DNA of 64,000 bases from contig NZ_QLTT01000005.1 of assembly GCF_003269295.1 (NCBI RefSeq), positions 124,001 to 188,000 on the forward strand, read 5' to 3'. The stretch comes from Lentzea atacamensis (GTDB lineage: Bacteria > Actinomycetota > Actinomycetes > Mycobacteriales > Pseudonocardiaceae). A program made the translations under genes and the position numbers. A model generated the notes under the pieces. That model made no database searches. It had not been told where the DNA came from and saw nothing but the letters and a program-made list of their open reading frames with translations. How positions within the stretch are numbered: position 1 is the stretch's first letter; the number at the start of each line of letters is the position of its first letter. Below are positions 61,069 through 64,000 of the stretch, piece after piece.

Positions 61069-61794
61069 ATGAGCACGACAGGCCTGGGGTTCAGCGGCGA
61101 GGTCGCCGGCTACTACGCGAAGTTCCGGCCCGGCTATCCGCCGCCGGTCATCGACGCGTTGGTCGCCGAGCTCGGGCTGACCGGCGACGACGTGGTGCTC
61201 GACCTCGGCTGCGGCACCGGCCAGCTCGCCGTCCCGCTGTCGGCACGCGTGCGGCGCGTGCTCGCGGTCGACCCGGAGCCGGACATGCTGGCCCATGCGC
61301 CGAAGTTGCCGAACGTCGAGTGGCGCGTCGGGTCGGACGCGGACGTACCGGAGCTCGGCCGGTTCGACGCGGTCGTGGTCGGGCAGGCGTTGCACTGGAT
61401 GGACCACGAGCGGCTCTTCCGGCAGGCCAGGACGCGGAAGTTCGCGATCATCGCCAACGGGACGCCGTTGTGGCGGCAGCACCCGACGATCCGGCGCGTG
61501 CTCGAAGAGTGGTTCGGCAAGCCGATGACGGCCGGCTGCGGCACGGACTCCGAAGCGCGCCGGCGGTATGCGGACGCACTGCGCGAAGCCGGTCACGAAC
61601 CTCGCGAGTGGACCGTGAGCTACTCGCACGAGCACACGATCGAAGAACTGGCGGGCAGCCTGTTCTCCGCCATGTCACCGGACACCCTGCCGAAACCGGA
61701 CGAACGCCCGCGGTTCCAGGAGAGGCTCCGCGAGGCGATCGGGAACGACAGCTACGTCGAGCCGATCACGGTGGTGGTGATCAGCACGCCTTGA
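61069..61794 (+). CDS. Class I SAM-dependent methyltransferase
   Basis: A 241-residue protein from ATG 61069. SAM motif LDLGCGTGQLAVPLS (about 45-59), then AVDPEPDML and ALHWMDHE, the Methyltransf_11/25-like pattern found with trans-aconitate methyltransferase relatives. Substrate unknown. Its end overlaps the convergent HNH gene by 14 bases. Confidence 0.88.
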   Translation: MSTTGLGFSGEVAGYYAKFRPGYPPPVIDALVAELGLTGDDVVLDLGCGTGQLAVPLSARVRRVLAVDPEPDMLAHAPKLPNVEWRVGSDADVPELGRFDAVVVGQALHWMDHERLFRQARTRKFAIIANGTPLWRQHPTIRRVLEEWFGKPMTAGCGTDSEARRRYADALREAGHEPREWTVSYSHEHTIEELAGSLFSAMSPDTLPKPDERPRFQERLREAIGNDSYVEPITVVVISTP

Positions 61795-62422
61795 GCATCG
61801 AGGCCAGCGCGTCGTGCTCGGCCTGGTCCGCGGTGAGCTTGTAGGTGATCTTCACCGAGATCCAGTGCTGCGCGTAGGTGCACCAGTAGGCCTGTGCCGG
61901 CGGCTTCCACTTCGCCGGGTCCTGGTCACCCTTGGCGCGGTTGGACTTCGCGGTCACCGCGATGAGCTGGATGCCACCGAGATCGTTGGCGAACGTCTTG
62001 CGCTCGTCGTCGGTCCACTTGTCCGCCCCGGAGCGCCACGCCTCGGCCAGCGGCACCATGTGGTCGATGTCCGCCTCACCGGCGTCCCTGATCACCACGT
62101 TGTCGTAGGCACTGTTCCAGGTGCCGGAGACCGCCTTGCAGTCCTTGTCCGACTTGACGTCGGTGCCCTGGCGCTGCAGCACGATCTCCCTGGTGTCGCA
62201 GGAGTTTCCCTGCGAGGACCAGTGCGGGAAGCGGTCGCGGCTGTAGCCGGCCATCTTGCCCTCCGGCGCGATCGTCAGCGCGCCGAGATCGGACGAACCG
62301 ACCGGAGCGGACCCGGTCGGCGCCGGCGGATTCTCCTTCGAGGACTGGAGATTCGTCAGGTACCAGCCCAGTGCCACGAGCAGCACGAAGACCACCAGTG
62401 ACGTCACCGCCGCGCGATTCAT
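61781..62422 (-). CDS. Secreted or membrane-anchored HNH-family nuclease (DUF1524-like)
   Basis: A 213-residue protein from ATG 62422. N-terminal hydrophobic anchor (AVTSLVVFVLLVALGWYL) then a linker, then the nuclease-like domain: YSRDRFPHW, SCDTREIVLQR, DIDHMVPLAEAWRSG with the catalytic DH, and NLGGIQLIA-type and SNRAKGDQDPAKW segments. This family is widespread and exported in actinomycetes; it probably degrades extracellular DNA. Confidence 0.88.
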   Translation of the reverse strand: MNRAAVTSLVVFVLLVALGWYLTNLQSSKENPPAPTGSAPVGSSDLGALTIAPEGKMAGYSRDRFPHWSSQGNSCDTREIVLQRQGTDVKSDKDCKAVSGTWNSAYDNVVIRDAGEADIDHMVPLAEAWRSGADKWTDDERKTFANDLGGIQLIAVTAKSNRAKGDQDPAKWKPPAQAYWCTYAQHWISVKITYKLTADQAEHDALASMLKAC

Positions 62423-62485
62423 GCGCTCATGATCGAGCATGCCGATCACGGACCGATCAACCGGCCTGTGATCGGCATGTCGTCG

Positions 62486-63433
62486 TTATGGACGCGACGT
62501 CAGGTAGCCGCCCATGTTCTTGAAGTACTCGTGCGCTTTGAGCTCGGTGCCGTCGGCGGTCCGAACCTTCTTGACCAGCAACGCCTTGCTGCGCCCGCGC
62601 CGGGCCTCGGCACCGGCGACGATCGCCACGCCGTCGCCCTCCCGGTAGAAGATCCGGCCGGGAGTGCCGCCGTACACGGCCTGCGACACGTCGGCCTCGA
62701 TGATCTCCAGACGCTGGCCGCGGTGGAAGCAGAACGCGCTCGGGTACGGCGCACACTGCGCGCGCACGAGCCGGTCCAGCTCCTCCGCGGTCCAGGTGAA
62801 GTCGATCCGCAGGTCCTCCTCCGCACGCTTGTGGAAGAACGAGGCCTGCGAACGGTCCTGCTTGGTGAAGTCGGTGCGGCCGGAGGCGATCTCGGCGAGA
62901 CCGTCGACGGTGATCGGGCCGAAGAGCTCCAGCGTCTTGGCGAAGAGGTCCGCCGTCGTGTCGCGCGGGCCGACCGGAACCGCGCGCTGCAGCACGATGT
63001 CGCCGGCGTCGAGCGTGTCGTCCATCATGTGCGCCGTCACGCCGACTTCCTTCTCGTCGTTGAGCAGCGCCCAGATCAACGGAGAGAAGCCCGCGTACTT
63101 CGGCAGCAGCGAGTCGTGCACGTTCAGCGTCCCGTGCTTGGGCAGCGCGAAGACCTGCGGCGGGATCCAGGTGCGCCAGTTGCAGGCGACGATCACGTCC
63201 GGCTCGGCGGCCTTGAGCTTGTCGAGCAGCTCCTGGTCCTCCGGCCGCTCGCGGACGACCACCTCGACACCGTTCTCACGGGCCAGGTCCTCGACGGAAT
63301 CGCTCCAAATCTTCTCGTACGCGCCCTCACCCCTGGGGTGGGTGACCACCAGGACCACCTCGTGCTCGGACGCCAAAAGTGCCTGCAGGGTGCGATGACC
63401 CCAGGTCTGGAACCCGAACATGACGACCCTCAC
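62486..63433 (-). CDS. N-hydroxyornithine-type formyltransferase, siderophore biosynthesis
   Basis: A 315-residue protein from GTG 63433. It has the formyltransferase fold of methionyl-tRNA formyltransferase: CNWRTWIPPQVFALPKHGTLNVHDSLLPKYAGFSPLIWALLNDE, with the Asn-His-Asp set represented by N, H and D (NVHDS; DAGDIVLQ). The divergent gene is an ornithine N-monooxygenase, so the likely substrate is N5-hydroxyornithine, forming a hydroxamate. Iron boxes lie in the shared promoter region, predicting repression by a DtxR-type iron regulator. Confidence 0.88.
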   Translation of the reverse strand: MRVVMFGFQTWGHRTLQALLASEHEVVLVVTHPRGEGAYEKIWSDSVEDLARENGVEVVVRERPEDQELLDKLKAAEPDVIVACNWRTWIPPQVFALPKHGTLNVHDSLLPKYAGFSPLIWALLNDEKEVGVTAHMMDDTLDAGDIVLQRAVPVGPRDTTADLFAKTLELFGPITVDGLAEIASGRTDFTKQDRSQASFFHKRAEEDLRIDFTWTAEELDRLVRAQCAPYPSAFCFHRGQRLEIIEADVSQAVYGGTPGRIFYREGDGVAIVAGAEARRGRSKALLVKKVRTADGTELKAHEYFKNMGGYLTSRP

Positions 63434-63460
63434 GGGGTTCTCTCCTTCACTTCGGTGAGA

Positions 63461-63514
63461 TACGGTCAGGCTAACCTAACCGATGGCTTGCCAGGGCAGC
63501 TTAGGCTGCCCTAA
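63461..63514. promoter_or_regulatory. Two iron boxes (DtxR/IdeR-type)
   Basis: TACGGTCAGGCTAACCTAA (63461-63479) matches the IdeR consensus at 16 of 19 positions. GCAGCTTAGGCTGCCCTAA (63496-63514) matches at 14 of 19. They lie 35 bases apart in the 92-base gap between divergent siderophore genes. Confidence 0.88.
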
Positions 63515-63525
63515 GTTCGGTGCTC

Positions 63526-64000
63526 ATGCATCCGATCTACGACATCGTCGGCATTGGGTTCGGTCCCTCGAACCTGGCGCTCGCCATCGCTCTGACCGAG
63601 CACAACGAGCAGGCCGGAACCCCTGTCACCGCGGTGTTTCTCGAACGCCAGGAAGCGTTCGGCTGGCATCGGGGCATGCTGCTCGACGACGCCACCATGC
63701 AGGTGTCGTTCCTCAAGGACCTGGTCACCATGCGGAACCCGACCAGCCGTTTCTCGTTCCTCTGCTATCTCAGGGACCGCGGCCGGCTCGTCGACTTCGT
63801 CAACCACAAGACGCTGTTCCCGCTGCGCGTCGAGTTCCACGACTACTTCGAGTGGGCGGCGGCGCAGGTCGACGACCTGGTCACCTACGGCGCCGAAGCC
63901 GTTGGCGTCGAAGCGATCCAGGACGACCTGTTCGAGGTGACCACGGCCACGGGTGACGTGTACCACGCACGCAACCTCGTCTTCGCCACCGGACTGCGGC
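63526..64000 (+). CDS. Lysine/ornithine N-monooxygenase, 3' end cut by window
   Basis: Starts at ATG 63526 and runs open to the window edge (158 residues visible of about 440). It has the FAD motif VGIGFGPSNLALAIAL and the family features FGWHRGMLLDDATMQVSFLKDLVTMRNP and FSFLCYL of the SidA/PvdA/IucD group. These flavoenzymes hydroxylate the side-chain amine of ornithine or lysine. With the divergent formyltransferase this points to formyl-hydroxyornithine for a hydroxamate siderophore. Confidence 0.95.
   Translation, partial: MHPIYDIVGIGFGPSNLALAIALTEHNEQAGTPVTAVFLERQEAFGWHRGMLLDDATMQVSFLKDLVTMRNPTSRFSFLCYLRDRGRLVDFVNHKTLFPLRVEFHDYFEWAAAQVDDLVTYGAEAVGVEAIQDDLFEVTTATGDVYHARNLVFATGLR

Overview
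The window comes from the chromosome of a high-GC actinobacterium, most likely a member of the Pseudonocardiales (Lentzea/Saccharothrix/Amycolatopsis-like). The evidence is strong third-position GC, many GTG and leaderless starts, a 1646-residue NAD-dependent glutamate dehydrogenase, a DUF3558-type lipoprotein, a WhiB protein, a CtaJ-type cytochrome oxidase subunit, truncated haemoglobin GlbO and EttA. Placement is by gene content only; no 16S gene is present.

Region 1 (1-30784) is ordinary chromosome. It holds a GNAT acetyltransferase (cut by the window start), a ctaJ/DUF5130 respiratory pair, an exporter, a protein made of 24 near-identical DSVRIT repeats (2613-3290), an HNH endonuclease, a prolyl oligopeptidase, an MscS channel, glbO, a GH13 alpha-glucosidase, a decayed ltrA pseudogene, a thioesterase pair, NAD-GDH, a very large disordered protein with FG-like repeats, ettA, a second-type ssb, a TetR-controlled DrrAB-like ABC exporter, a CopD-CtaG copper/oxidase-assembly protein, a lipoprotein, and a LacI/MFS divergent pair sharing a palindromic operator.

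Region 2 (30785-49027) is an integrated mobile island. A tRNA-Arg(TCT) gene is followed by a tyrosine integrase carrying a C-terminal GntR-type domain. The last 44 bp of the tRNA region recur exactly at 48984-49027, giving attL and attR and an element of about 18.2 kb. Inside are an IS5-type insertion sequence; XRE, DUF5753 and Nudix regulators; an operon of excisionase-like, WhiB, membrane, DUF2637 and FtsK-like transfer genes; an octamer repeat cluster abutting the transfer gene (a likely clt/TraB-recognition locus); two candidate defence genes (an Apea-like HEPN protein and a PD-(D/E)xK protein); and cargo including an MFS exporter and an extra nucleoside diphosphate kinase. I found no replication initiator. 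A third tRNA-3'-end-like fragment with its own terminator sits at 36844-36935 and suggests that the island is a fusion of two elements.

Region 3 (49085-64000) is chromosome again. It has a LacI remnant, a ferric-reductase-like flavocytochrome, an NmrA-like oxidoreductase with a divergent AraC regulator, a short LysR, a TetR/methyltransferase pair with two operators, a DUF3152 zincin-like secreted protein, a two-component system, a thioredoxin-reductase-like flavoprotein lacking the usual NADPH motif with a divergent XRE-cupin regulator, DUF2277, and several hypotheticals. At the right edge a divergent formyltransferase/ornithine N-monooxygenase pair with two iron boxes marks the start of a hydroxamate siderophore locus.
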